Shown piece by piece: positions 12,879-22,480 of a stretch of DNA of 64,000 nucleotides. Every line of letters starts with the position of its first letter. Position 1 is the first letter of the stretch. The translations under genes were made by a program, and so were the position numbers. Location: contig JAYJMM010000081.1 in NCBI GenBank assembly GCA_037349105.1, forward strand, positions 992,001-1,056,000, read 5' to 3'. Below the pieces are notes generated by a model. That model had not been told where the DNA came from. It made no database searches and saw only the letters and a list, made by a program, of their open reading frames with translations. This DNA comes from Limnomonas spitsbergensis. Lineage: Eukaryota; Chlorophyta; Chlorophyceae; Chlamydomonadales.

Positions 12879-15800
12879 TGCTTGCGTCCACCTTTCTGCT
12901 CTACTCGGTCGGGTTGGGTGCGGGGGCCATCCCCTCTGCTGGCGCAATGAACTGGATTCTGAAGGACGGCATCGGGCAGTTGGGCACCCTGGTGTTTGCG
13001 AAGGTCATCGCTCATAACTTTGACGTCCACTCCAAATCCTGGTGAGAAGCAGCTCTCTGAGATTGGGATGGAGGTTGAAGTTTGCATTGGAGGGGCTGAG
13101 TGTTTGAGGTTTCCTTGGATCCTCTTGATGTATCCTCTACCCTTTACCGCACCGCACCGTTTTGGGATGGTCATCGCTCACAACTTGGACGTCCATTCCA
13201 AGTCTTTGTGAGGAGGAGCCCAGGGATGCAGGGTTACCCAGGAAGGCCGTTTGGGCCCAAATCCTCTACCGTTTACCGCACTGCACCGTACCGTATCGGG
13301 AAACTTTGATCGGGAAACTTTGATACCGATATATTAGTTTCCAACAGGGGTGCGCAGACCCTAGCCTGTTTTATCGTAACAAAATCGATGTAATTATGGG
13401 TCATTGCTCACAACTTCGATGTCCGTTCCAATTATAATCCTATAACCCTAAACGCTGAACCCCTAAACCCTAAACCATAAACCCTAAACCCTGAACCCAT
13501 CCACCTTGGTCAGGCACTTTCTGTCCATGATAAACCCTCAACATTGAACCCTTAACCCTGAGCATTGAACCCTGCACCCTAAACCTATCCACCTTGGTCA
13601 GGTCCTTTTTATCTATGGTGCACCCTCAACCCAAACCATGGACACTGAACACTTGACCCAAAAACCCTAAACCTCGGTCCGGTACTTTCTGTCCAGGGTG
13701 AACCCAAAACCCAGAATCCTGAACCCTAAACCCTAAACCCTGAACTACAAACCCTAAACACGAATCCTAAACCACGAACCCATCCACCTTGATCAGGTAC
13801 TTTCTATCGAGTTGAACCCTGAACCCTGAACCCTGAACTCGTCCTCCTCGGTCAGGTACTTTCTGTCCATGATGAACCCTGAACCCTAAACTTTAAACCC
13901 ACCTGGGTCAGGTACTTTCTGTCCATGGTGCAGCTCAAGCTGGCGACGGCTCTGGAAATGCTGACGATTGTGTTCCCGGCCTACTTCCTGCCCCTTGGCT
14001 CAGCTGCTTTCAGCCTCAAGGTAAAGAATTCATGCGAGTGGACCCTGAAGTCCTGAACCCTATTACCAGTATCTTTGGCAGGGCCATGGGAACCATATGA
14101 CCGATACCTTTGGCGGGCAGTTGGGCCCATGGGGACCATACTTTGACCGGCCTACTTCCTGCCACCCGGCTCGGCTGCTTTCACACTGAAGATAAAGGAA
14201 TAATAATAATAATAATAATAATAATTACTATCCTTATGGAAATACCGTATTGTTGCTCCAATTCGTTTTTTGCCACAGCATTTAAGAGGGCACGAATCAC
14301 TGTTTGACTTAATGTTGCGTCACTAGAAGGGCGAACAAATCATGATGTCCAAACCCGTCACTAATATTAAAGAAAAAACGAATTCAAAGTAAAAATACGG
14401 CAGTAATAATATTAATATATTGATGGCACATTGGTAGGCCGATCAAGGTTTGGTCCCAGTTGGCCCAGTAATGGCCGCCCGGCGGCCCCCTGAAGGTGCT
14501 CTGGCACGCACTGAAATAATCACTGCCAGCCGCTCCGCACGCAGCATCCTCAATCTCTCCCTTTCATCCGGGGGCAATACAGGGCTTGCCTTCATACCCT
14601 GAAACCTGTCTCCCTTTGCGCAAGGGCTTGCTTTCATGGCTCCACGCGCAGCGTCTTCAATCTCTCCTTCTCACATGAAATAGCTTGTGTTCACGCCTGA
14701 GTTCTTTTCTTAACTTTCTGGAGCAACCCTGAACCCCCCCTGCTGAACCCTGAACCCTAAACCCTACGTGTGCAGGGGCTTGCTTTTATGGCCAGCGGCT
14801 CCACACGCAGCGTCTTCAACCTCTCCTTCTCACGAGGGAGCAACATTGCGGACATCACGGCCAAGTCAACCAGTCAGTGGATCTTCACCAGCCTGCTGGG
14901 AACCGCCCTCGGTAAGCGGAATGCTTAGTTTCATATGTATATTTGTGATGATGAAAAGTTCTCGTGCAGCCGCCGCCCTGTTTGTCTGTCTAGCTTCTAA
15001 GCCGTCTAGACTTTGTACATGATTACGGCCACGACTGCTATGTGCCCATCGCCTGTGGGGCCATCACCTGCAGAGGCGCAGGGCATTGCCTGATCTCTAC
15101 CCTGGTGTGGGCTTCATCAGCCTGGTGGGCCAGAGCATCTCGCTGGTCGTGGATATATTGCCGAGTGTACCCGTAGATTTGCTTTGCCTGCCCTCATAGT
15201 TAATGATGCTTGGGTTGAGGGATCTTTAACCATATTAATCATCGATTGTCTACGCCAGTTTTCAGTCAGAACTTCAGAGTTTTGCCCTGAGGTAATTTAC
15301 CCTGAGGGCAGTATTTAAATAAATGCTGCTTTTTCATACCCGTGGGAAGGCAGATCAAATCTACGGTACCCATAATGCTCGTTTCCTCCACAGGTGTGGG
15401 CTTGAGCAGCCTGGTGGGCCACATCGTCCCCCACTCCCGCTGGCCTTGGACGTTTAGCTGAATCGAATTGCAGTAGAAAGGTGTGCTAAGAGAAGTGACT
15501 GCGCCCCCCTCCCCAGGTGTGGGCTGTAGTAGCTTGGTGGGCCAGAGCGTCCCGCTGGCCCTGGACGTTTAGCTGAATTGAACTGCTGTAGAAAGGTGTG
15601 CTAAGAATAGCGACTGCGCCCCCTCCCCAGGTGTGGGCTGTAGTAGCTTGGTGGGCCAGAGCGTCCCGCTGGCTGTGCTCTGTTACTCTGCTCTTACCGC
15701 CATCACTCTTTTGAGCTCGTACCAGACGGTCAAGAGCATCCCGCTGGCCACACTTAACTCAACGAGGCTGCAGGTGGGAGAAAAGGGTGGGGATCCACTA

Positions 15801-18800
15801 GATCCAAGAGATCGAGTTGATCCACTAGATCCAAGAGATCCAGTTGGTTCAATAGATCCAGTATATGAGTATATCCAATGGATGCAATGCATGTAATCAG
15901 TTTGTGTGTTCAATCTGGATGGTCCAAAGCATCCCACTGGCCACGCTTAACAAGGCTGTAGGTGTGAGGAAGGGGTGGGGATCCCAAAGATCCTAGATCC
16001 AACAAACCGCCCCCCCCCCCCTTCCCATCGGCAGCTCCTTGCAGACATGTATCTCAGCAGTGTGCGGGAGGTTGCGGATGCCAAGGCGCTGCGCCTGCGG
16101 CAGGGCGTGGAGTTAGACTTGACCCCCTTGTTTTGCTTGCTGTATAAGAACCCTCCACCCCCTACCCTCCTGCAGCTCCTTGCAGACATGTTCCTCATCA
16201 GTGTGCGGGAGGCAGCGGACGCCAAGGCGCTGCGACTGCGGCAGGCCGTGGACTTAGGCCTCAGCCACTTTTTTCTTCTTATGTTATGTAGGAATACCCC
16301 TCCCCTCCCCTCCCTCTTCTGACCCTAACACCTCCCCCCACCCACCCCCTCCTGGCAGCTCCTTGCAGATATGTTCCTCAGCAGTGTTCGGGAGGCGGCG
16401 GACGCCAAGGCGCTGCGACTGCGGCAGGCCGTGGATGCGAGCAACCGTGAGGATGGGCGGATGGACGGGCTGGCTGTGAAGGCAGGGTGGGACGAGGGCG
16501 AGATGCCTGCTGCAGAGGATGCCTCTACTATGGAGTATGACCGCAGCTTTGCCGAGGAGCTGGCGAGCAAGGTGGGGGGGTGGGAGGGGGGAGAGGGTCA
16601 GGTGGGGTGTGGGGGAGGGGGCAGGAGCGGGTGAGCAAGGAGGGGGAGGAGGGAGCGGGTGGGACCAGGGCGAGATGCCCGCTGCAGAGGATGCCTCTAC
16701 AATGGAGTATGACTGCAGCTTTGCCGAGGAGCGAACAAGGTGGGGTGGGTGGGAGAAAGGATGGGCATGTGGGGGTTGAGGGAGGGGACAGGAGCTGGCA
16801 AAGAAGGCTCGGAGTGTGGGAGGGGGGAGGGGCAGGTGGGTTGTGAGGGAGGATGATGGCCTTACCCTCCTGCCCTCTTATCTAAGCTTCCCTCGTTGGA
16901 TCCTGAATCCCGTCAAGCTCACAGAAGATGAACAGTCCCCCAACACATGTTTCCCGTGTCCTCTCTTCATCGGATCCTTTTATCCCTCTCATGGCTCCGT
17001 GTTCATGTCCTGTCATTCCATGAGATGAGGACTCACTGTCATGTTGCCAGTCGATGACCTGCCCGACCCCCTTGCCGCCATTTCCTCTCATCAGATCCCA
17101 ACTCCTGTCATGCTGGCAGTGGATGACACGCCCCCTCCTCTGAACTCCCCGATAGCGATCAAGTGCAGTCAGGGAAAGTTGAAAACAAAATATACAGTCA
17201 AAATTGCTTGAAGTTGCTGAGAGGGGTGATTTTCCTTCACAGGTGCCTCTCTGACGCTTATAATTTTTAGGATTCATCTTCATCAGTCCTTATATCAGAT
17301 CCCGACTCCTGTCAAGCTGGCAGCGGATGATCCCCCCCCATTCCCGTGTACTCCCTTACTGACATCCCCTGTACCTCTATCGGTGCCTCTCTCACACTTA
17401 TGTTCCATATCCTGTCCCACTATCAGATCCCGACTCCTGTCAAGCTAGCAGCAGATGACCCCCCCTTCCCCTTCTTCTTCAGCGACGACAGGATCATGAA
17501 TCCGCGCATCTTTGTGGGCACCTCGATCAATGACCTGGTCAAGGGTGAGGCTGGGAATGGGACCGTCCCTCTTGGCACATGAGTAAGTATTAACAGTGTG
17601 TGCGTGTATGTAGGGAAACAGATATACGGGTCTAGCCAGACCTCCATCAAGGACCTAGTCAAGGGTGAGGCTGGGGTTGGTGTAACGTTCTTACCATTTA
17701 GACCAAAGGATCCAGATGTGGGTGACGTCCTATGTAGATTATCAGGATCGTTACATATGTGACCATCTCTTTAGGCACATGAAATCTCAACCAATCTTGG
17801 CTTGGGAGGGAACTCAGGGGAACATCTCTCTTTGCCCCTGACGGATTGTGCCAATCTCAAAATCTGGCACGGTATGCTCTCCTGCCTTGACACCCTTGAT
17901 CCTGTGCGTCATAACGTACCCCCCCCCCCCCCCGTCTGTCCTGCTCTCTCTCCGTGTCACCCTCTGGCCTCTGTCCTGGGTAACAGAGCATACCCCCGTC
18001 TGTCCTCGCTCCCCTCTCTTCCTTGAAATTTTTGTTACCGGGTATCATAAGGTGATGCAATTATACCCTCGCTGCCCTCCCCTTCTTGGCCCTCTCTGTC
18101 CTCGCCGACCTCTCCTTCTTGTCCCTCTCTGTCCTTGCTGCCCTCCACTTCTTGTCCCTCTCTGTCCTTGCTGCCCTCCCCTTCTTGACCCTCTCTGTCC
18201 ATGTTAACATAACGTAACCCTCTCTATCCTTGCTGCCCTCCCCTTCTTGGCCCTCTCTGTCCTTGCTGCCCTCCCCTTCTTGGCCCTCTCTGTCCTTGCT
18301 GCCCTTCCCTTCTTGACCCTCTCTGTCCTTGCTGCCCTCCCCTTCTTGACCCTCTCTGTCCTTGCTGACCTCCCCTTCTTGACCCTCTCTGTCCTTGCTG
18401 ACCTCCCCTTCTTGACCCTCTCTGTCCTCGCTGACCTCCCCTTCTTGACCCTCTCTGTCCTTGCTGACCTCCCCTTCTTGACCCTCTCTGTCCTCGCTGA
18501 CCTCCCCTTCTTGACCCTCTCTGTCCATGTTAACATAACGTAACCCTCTCTGTCCTTGCTGCCTTCCCTTGCCTTGGCCCTCTCTGCCCCAGGAAAGATT
18601 ATGTACCCCCCACCCTCTGTCCTCGCTGACCTCCCTTGCCTTGACTTCACCGTGCTGTGTGCGCCGCCCCCTCAGATTCTCCGCAGCTGCTCATTGTACT
18701 GCTGGCCACATTTAAGTACAGCCGGTACATGGTCACGCCCTCTATCGGCTCGGTCCATGTGATCCTGCACCAGGTAAATTGTCTTGGGCGGTCTTCACAT

Positions 18801-21800
18801 GGACACCAGTTTCACAACATTTGCTGGGATGTGCGGTGCACATTATGTACATGATCTTGCACCAGGTGATTTATCTTGGGGGGCCTTAAGAGGACAAATG
18901 CTGTTCCCAATGTTGGGGGCGGGGCTTGAGAAGGACACCGGTTTCCCAACATTTGATGGGCTGTGCTGCGCGCTATGTGCCAGGGTTATTCCCCTTGTTC
19001 CTTAAGGCCTGCTCCTGCTCCTGCTCTTGCTTCTGCTTATGTTCACCTGTGTCCTTTTCTTCCTATTCCTGCTGCTCCCACTTAACCTTCTCCTCCTCCT
19101 GCTCCTCCTCCTGCACCCTTATATCCTGCTCCTTCTCCCTGGCCTCCTGCTCCTTCTCCTGCTCCCTTACGTCCTGCTCCTGTCGATCTGTGTCCTTTTC
19201 CTCCTACTCATGCCGTTCCCTCACAACCTGTGTTCCTTCTTGCCGCCAGGTTGCCGACCCAAGGGACATATGCCAGGCGTACCTTCAGGTGGGGGGGAAT
19301 AGGGTTTAGGGTGTCCCCTAGGGATATATGCCAGGCGTACCTTCAGGTGGAGGGGAATAGGGTTTAGGGTTTCCCCTAGGGATATATGCCAGGTGTACCT
19401 TCAGGTGGGGGGGGAATAGGGTTTAGGGTGTCCCCTAGGGATATATGCCAGGCGTACCTTCAGGTTCAGGGGAATAGGGTTTAGGGTGTCCCCTAGGGAT
19501 ATATGCCAGGTGTACCTTCAGGTGGGGGGGAATAGGGTTTAGGGTAAACCCTAGGGATATATGCCAGGCGTACCTTCAGGTGGGGGGGAATAGGGTTTAG
19601 GGTGTCCCCTAGGGATATATACCAGGTGTACCTTCAGGCATTGGGGGACAGGGTGAAGTCTATAGGGCTTCCTCGAGGGATATATGCCAGGCGTACTTCC
19701 AGGTGGGGGAGGGGGGAATAGGGTCAATGGTTTAGAGTTTCCCCAAGGCACATATGCCAGGCTTACTTCAGGTGGGGGAGGGGGGAATAGGGTCAATGGT
19801 TTAGAGTTTCCCCAAGGCACATATGACAGGCTTACTTCAGGCGGGAGGGAATTACGCAGGGGCTCCTAATTCGTTCTCTGAAACACATGGGACATATGCC
19901 AGGGACAAGGGACATATGCTAGGGACATGGGACATATGCCAGGGACAAGGGACATATGCCAGGGACAAGGGACATATGCCAGGGACAAAGGACATATGCC
20001 AGGGACAAAGGACATATGCTGTGTAGTTGTAGGCGTCAGGGGGAGCATGGGGGATGTGTGCTTTCAAGTAGGTGATGTACTGGGTAATGCTCCTGCCCTT
20101 GCTACTCATCATGAGGCCTGACGCCAATGTTTGCTCTAGTACGCACCAGGTATCCTTCGGGAGGCCACTGGGCGGCCACAAGTGGAGCAGTGGGGACTGC
20201 GGCCGTAGGCCGTGCAAGATGGGGTCCATGCCTACGGCCTTCAGCCTGCCCAAGCATATCAGACCATGCTGCACCAGGCCTCATGGCCGTAGGCCGTGAT
20301 GTAGCTGAAATCTATCTGGGACATAGCTGAAATCATTTCTGACCGATGCAAGTATTCTAAATGTTGGTCCATGCCTCTCGCGGGCGACGCTGCTGATGTT
20401 GCGCATTCTTCGCGGGCAACGCTATTGAGGCGGCGCACTGACCAATGCAAGGAATACAAATGCTGCTTTATGGCTCCTTGCCACTCGCAGGCAACGCTGC
20501 TGAGGCGGCATTTTAGCTCTGACCAATGCAAGTAATGTAAATGTTGGTCCATGGCTCCTTGCCACTCGCAGGCAACACTATTGAGGCGGCGCATTATCTC
20601 TGATCGATGCAAGTACCTCCAGAGCGGCCCAAACGGCCTGACTGACCTGCGCATTGCCCTGCAGGTATGGACGAGGGGAGAAATGTATCCATAACACACA
20701 CCCACACACAGCAGCATATTTTGAACCTCATTAGGAAATACCTTCAGAGCGGCCCAAACGGTGACCCACCTGCGTATTGCCCTACAGGTACGCACTTCAC
20801 CACTGCAGTACTAGAGAAGAAAAAATGACCCATTGACCCCATGCAAAGCACACTCACACACGCACCATGTTGTGAACTTCATTAGCAAATGCCTCCCAGG
20901 CACTACGACCAGACAGCATCCCCAGTCGCTTGCATAACACATGCAATCACCATCAGAAATCCATTCATGAATACTGCTCCGTCAGTCGCGTGCAGAATAC
21001 GCAAGACCTTGACTTAGGGAAAGCTGTGAGGCTTCAGCCTGACTGCTGTAATTTTTGATGAATGTTATTTAACAGTCCAGCAGAGCATCACATTTTAGTT
21101 CAGAGCATTCACGTGTTAGCTAAGCATTGAGGCTGTAAGCTGACTTTTGGAAGCTGAAATCTGTCTGTAGAAAAGCTGGGAGGCTGAAACCTGACTTTCA
21201 AAAGCTGAGCCCTTGAGATTTTGAAGCTGAAGCCTGTGAATCCGAAACCAATACCGCCACTCCCGTCACCTGTTAGGCAGCGTTTGTTTCTTCCTGACTC
21301 AGCTACATCTCAGCTACACCCGGCCTCCCGCCAGCGGTCCCAGGTGTGGCTTGCCATGGTCTGCTTGGGCCGCTGGCGGAAGGCCGGTGAATGTTTGGTC
21401 CCAACGGGGTCTCTGACGGCCGCGAGGCAGCCTGCCGATGGTGTCCACGTAGCCGGCATAATAAATACTGCTGCTAGGACTCGCTACTGGCACAGCCACG
21501 ACTGCCTCAACCCATCGCACATTACCGTCCCAGACCTTCCCTGACCAGTGTTTCTGATAGTGGGCACCTGCCCACCCATAGGGGGCCGCCGGGCCGCCAC
21601 CACTGGGCCAATGGGGACAAAATTTTGACCGACCTATGGCCGGTGGCCCGAGCAGCAGAATTTGCTGTACCAGGCCCTCACGGCTGTAGGCCGTGATGTA
21701 GCTGAATTGTAGCTGAAGCGCGTAAAAGGAAACACTGTCCCTGACCCTGAGCCACCCGTATGACTCCTGTTCCTAGGACTCATTACTGGCAGCGGAGCGC

Positions 21801-21896
21801 CTCACCACCCCCTTCATGTCGGCGCTGGAGGCCTGCGGCTGGCGCACAGACAAAGTGGTGGTCGAGGCGGTCAAGAGACGCGCCAGGTGGTCGTGA
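12879..21896 (+). CDS. Root UVB Sensitive (RUS/DUF647) family protein, 5'-incomplete
   Basis: Ten exons joined by consistent phases: 12879-13041, 13912-14020, 14776-14911, 15631-15773, 16359-16571, 17427-17544, 18676-18773, 19250-19288, 20623-20664, 21777-21896 (TGA). Together they give about 393 residues. Recognisable DUF647 blocks are [79 protein letters not shown], and the C-terminal half ending [15 protein letters not shown]. Several hydrophobic stretches fit the plastid or membrane-associated plant and algal family, where RUS1/RUS2 act in UV-B and vitamin-B6-linked signalling; the function here is inference. The expected first 100-150 residues of the domain are absent: the first exon enters in mid-codon from an acceptor, and upstream there is only repeat DNA. 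The 5' exons are therefore beyond the window, or the gene is truncated. A residue block in exon E ([12 protein letters not shown]...ELASK) looks lineage-specific. Nearly all exons have truncated copies nearby, listed separately. Confidence 0.82.
13168..13430 (+). repeat. Donor-side copies of RUS exon A
   Basis: Two degraded copies of the 3' end of exon A lie downstream of the real one. 13168-13215 reads GGTCATCGCTCACAACTTGG then ACGTCCATTCCAAGTC and TTTGTGAGG; the second is at about 13397-13430 (GGTCATTGCTCACAACTTCG). They match AAGGTCATCGCTCATAACTT of the exon. The first keeps a GTGAGG donor-like end. Confidence 0.75.
13505..13880 (+). repeat. Five acceptor-side copies of RUS exon B start
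   Basis: Five copies of about 25 nt, at ~13508-13530, 13596-13620, 13674-13701, 13787-13814 and 13847-13875, repeat the intron end and first bases of exon B (GGTCAGGTACTTTCTGTCCA). The true acceptor is at 13911/13912, where the reading continues into [13 protein letters not shown]. Copies are separated by CCCTAAA/CCCTGAA filler. Most keep TCAGG at the splice position. They carry only about 20 nt of exon. Confidence 0.85.
14147..14200 (+). repeat. Donor-side copy of RUS exon B
   Basis: GGCCTACTTCCTGCCACCCG...GCTGCTTTCACACTGAAGAT repeats the exon end at 13979-14022 (GGCCTACTTCCTGCCCCTTG...CTCAAGGTAAAG). The donor GT has become AT, so this copy should not splice. Confidence 0.75.
14435..14525 (+). 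repeat. Copy of ~180-bp dispersed element (fragment)
   Basis: Contains GATCAAGGTTTGGTCCCAGT, TGGCCCAGTAATGGCCGCCC, and an end GGCACGCACTGAAATAATCA. This is the 3' half of the element seen best at 40320-40505. It sits in the RUS intron between exons B and C. Confidence 0.7.
14528..14685 (+). repeat. Acceptor-side copies of RUS exon C
   Basis: At least two degraded copies precede exon C (14776). One is around 14528-14602 (CCGCTCCGCACGCAGCATCC, then AGGGCTTGCCTTCAT). The other is at 14620-14682 (AAGGGCTTGCTTTCATGGCT, then CACGCGCAGCGTCTTCAATC). The real exon begins GGGCTTGCTTTTATGGCCAG and reads [18 protein letters not shown]. Confidence 0.75.
15105..15570 (+). repeat. Three pseudo-copies of RUS exon D
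   Basis: Copies at about 15110-15150, 15394-15440 and 15518-15565 repeat GTGTGGGCT..AGCNNCNTGGTGGGCCA. The second and third follow good acceptors (CACAG, CCCCAG). Both then run into GGACGTTTAGCTGAAT, which puts a stop in the exon frame. The intact copy is 15631-15773, reading [13 protein letters not shown] and [20 protein letters not shown]. Confidence 0.8.
15915..15975 (+). repeat. Donor-side copy of RUS exon D
   Basis: GGTCCAAAGCATCCCACTGG...CACGCTTAACAAGGCTGTAG then GTGTGAGG repeats the end of exon D (GGTCAAGAGCATCCCGCTGG...AGGCTGCAGGTGGGAG). Confidence 0.75.
16033..16260 (+). repeat. Two acceptor-side copies of RUS exon E
   Basis: Copies at about 16033-16112 and 16174-16255 each follow a polypyrimidine tract and CAG. 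Each repeats CTCCTTGCAGACATG...GTGCGGGAGG...GCCAAGGCGCTGCG, then diverges after GGCGTGGA/GCCGTGGA. The real exon starts at 16359 and continues into [12 protein letters not shown]. Three consecutive acceptors of similar strength are thus present. Confidence 0.85.
16640..16830 (+). repeat. Donor-side copies of RUS exon E
   Basis: 16665-16745 repeats GAGATGCC.GCTGCAGAGGAT, ACAATGGAGTATGACTGCAG and the donor-like AAGGTGGGG. A shorter trace at about 16793-16825 has GGAGCTGGCAAAGAAGG. The real exon ends at 16571. Confidence 0.75.
16895..17345 (+). repeat. Three acceptor-side copies of RUS exon F
   Basis: Copies near 16900-16945, 17092-17140 and 17296-17340 repeat ATCAGATCCCGACTCCTGTC...GCTGGCAG.GGATGA. 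The real exon begins at 17427 and reads [20 protein letters not shown]. The third copy is nearly identical to the real exon for about 45 nt, then ends in CCCCCCCATTCCCGTG. Confidence 0.8.
17630..17690 (+). repeat. Donor-side copy of RUS exon F
   Basis: CCTCCATCAAGGACCTAGTC then AAGGGTGAGGCTGGGGTTGG repeats the end of exon F (CCTCGATCAATGACCTGGTC, AAGGGTGAGGCTGGGAATGG at 17521-17560), keeping the donor. Confidence 0.8.
18061..18560. repeat. 33-bp intronic minisatellite
   Basis: About 14 units of a 33-bp pyrimidine-rich repeat (CTTGCTGACCTCCCCTTCTT, GACCCTCTCTGTC), with two longer units that include CATGTTAACATAACGTAACC. It lies in the RUS intron between exons F and G. In-frame 11-residue repeats on both strands are artefacts. 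Confidence 0.9.
18780..18990 (+). repeat. Donor-side copies of RUS exon G
   Basis: The real exon end GATCCTGCACCAGGTAAATT with following TGTCTTGGGCGGTCTTCACA (18761-18800) is repeated at 18851-18900 as GATCTTGCACCAGGTGATTT ATCTTGGGGGGCC. The next intron segment (GGACACCAGTTTCACAACAT) recurs at about 18932-18960. The unit is roughly 80-130 bp. Confidence 0.75.
19010..19235. repeat. CTCCTGCT-rich intronic tract
   Basis: Low-complexity pyrimidine-rich DNA with recurring TCCTGCTCCT/TCCTCCTGCTCC and GTGTCCTTTTCTTCCTA words. It lies immediately upstream of exon H and may serve as its polypyrimidine tract. Confidence 0.7.
19290..19850 (+). repeat. ~60-bp array of RUS exon H end plus donor
   Basis: About nine units of roughly 60 bp repeat GGGATATATGCCAGG[C/T]GTACCTTCAGGTGG, then GGGGAATAGGGTTTAGGGTG and TCCCCTA. 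The source is the real exon H end (GGGACATATGCCAGGCGTAC CTTCAG, exon end 19288). Most units keep the CAG/GTGGG donor, so up to about nine decoy donors follow the real one. The linker contains TTTAGGG-like sequence. The last units drift toward CTTACTTCAGGTGGG. Confidence 0.9.
19888..20015. repeat. 20-bp tandem repeat derived from the exon H unit
   Basis: About seven copies of GGGACA.GGGACATATGCCA. The GGACATATGCCA word is the same as in exon H, so the array appears to be a secondary expansion of it. Confidence 0.85.
20110..20335 (-). repeat. Copy of ~180-bp dispersed element (reverse)
   Basis: Contains CCACTGGGCGGCCAC, TGCACCAGGCCTCATGGCCG and TAGGCCGTGATGTAGCTGAA, the reverse of the 40320-40505 copy, with an extra GCCGTAGGCC-like duplication inside. 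Confidence 0.65.
20335..20613. repeat. ~90-bp intronic tandem repeat
   Basis: Three to four diverged units carry TCTGACCAATGCAAGTAATG, TAAATGTTGGTCCATGGCTC, CTTGCCACTCGCAGGCAACG and TATTGAGGCGGCGCA. The last unit ends directly at the acceptor region of exon I (CTCTGATCGATGCAAG). Confidence 0.8.
20735..20800 (+). repeat. Pseudo-copy of RUS exon I
   Basis: TACCTTCAGAGCGGCCCAAA then CGGTGACCCACCTGCG, GTATTGCCCTACAGGTACG repeats exon I (20614-20670) but is two bases shorter inside, so it is out of frame. Confidence 0.8.
21285..21450 (+). repeat. Copy of ~180-bp dispersed element
   Basis: Forward copy: CAGCTACACCCGGCCTCCCG, CAGGTGTGGCTTGCCATGGT, CTGCTTGGGCCGCTGG, GAATGTTTGGTCCCAACGGG. It resembles the subtype at 37680-37860. 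Confidence 0.65.
21555..21735 (-). repeat. Copy of ~180-bp dispersed element (reverse)
   Basis: Nearly full-length reverse copy with GGGGGCCGCCGGGCCGCC, CTGGGCCAATGGGGAC, TTTTGACCGACCTATGGCCG and TGTAGGCCGTGATGTAGCTG. It ends just before the last RUS exon. Confidence 0.75.
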
Positions 21897-22480
21897 AGAC
21901 AGCTGTTAGCTATGAGCTATGTCTCAATCTGTTATTCAACCGCCTCGAAGTGTTCCAACTGCCTCCAATTCATCTAACTGCCTTCAACTGATCCAACTGC
22001 TGGTGGTCAAGGCGGTCAAGAGACAGGCCAGATGTTCGTGATGCCAGCTGCAAGCTACGTCTCCTTCCGTTATTCAACCGCCTCCACGGCTGATCCAACC
22101 GCCTCCAACTGATCCAACTGCCGGTGGTCCTGGCGGTCAAGAGACAGGCTGTTAGCTATGCCTCAATCTGTTATTCAACCGCCTCCAACAGTCCAACTGT
22201 TCCAACCGCCTCAAATTGATCCAACCGCCGGTGGTTGGTCAAGAGACGGGCCAGATGGTGGTGATGCAAGCTGTAAGCTATGCCTCCATCTGTCTTTCAA
22301 GTTCCAACTGCCTCCAACCTCTGATTCAACCGCCAGTGGTCCAGGTGGGGAAGAGACGCGCCAGATGGTCGTGATGCTTAGCCACGAGCTGTCTCTCCAG
22401 ATCTCATTCAACCGCCTCAAACCCTTAACCGCTCCTAGCTCTCGACTCCACCGCCTACAGCTTTGATCCAACGTCCTTTT
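21860..22480 (+). repeat. Tandem copies of the RUS stop-codon region
   Basis: The end of the last exon (GTGGTCGAGGCGGTCAAGAG...GTGGTCGTGA, stop at 21894-21896) and the following CAGCTGTTAGCTATGAGCTA, ATCTGTTATTCAACCGCCTC recur about four more times, near 22000-22090, 22125-22205, 22230-22330 and 22335-22480. Each keeps GGTCAAGAGAC.GGCCAGATG or a close form. This probably forms or surrounds the 3' UTR. Confidence 0.8.

Noticed and set aside
20741..20789. Alternative RUS exon I
   Set aside because: A two-base shortening shifts the frame; the copy at 20623-20664 joins cleanly to the final exon.
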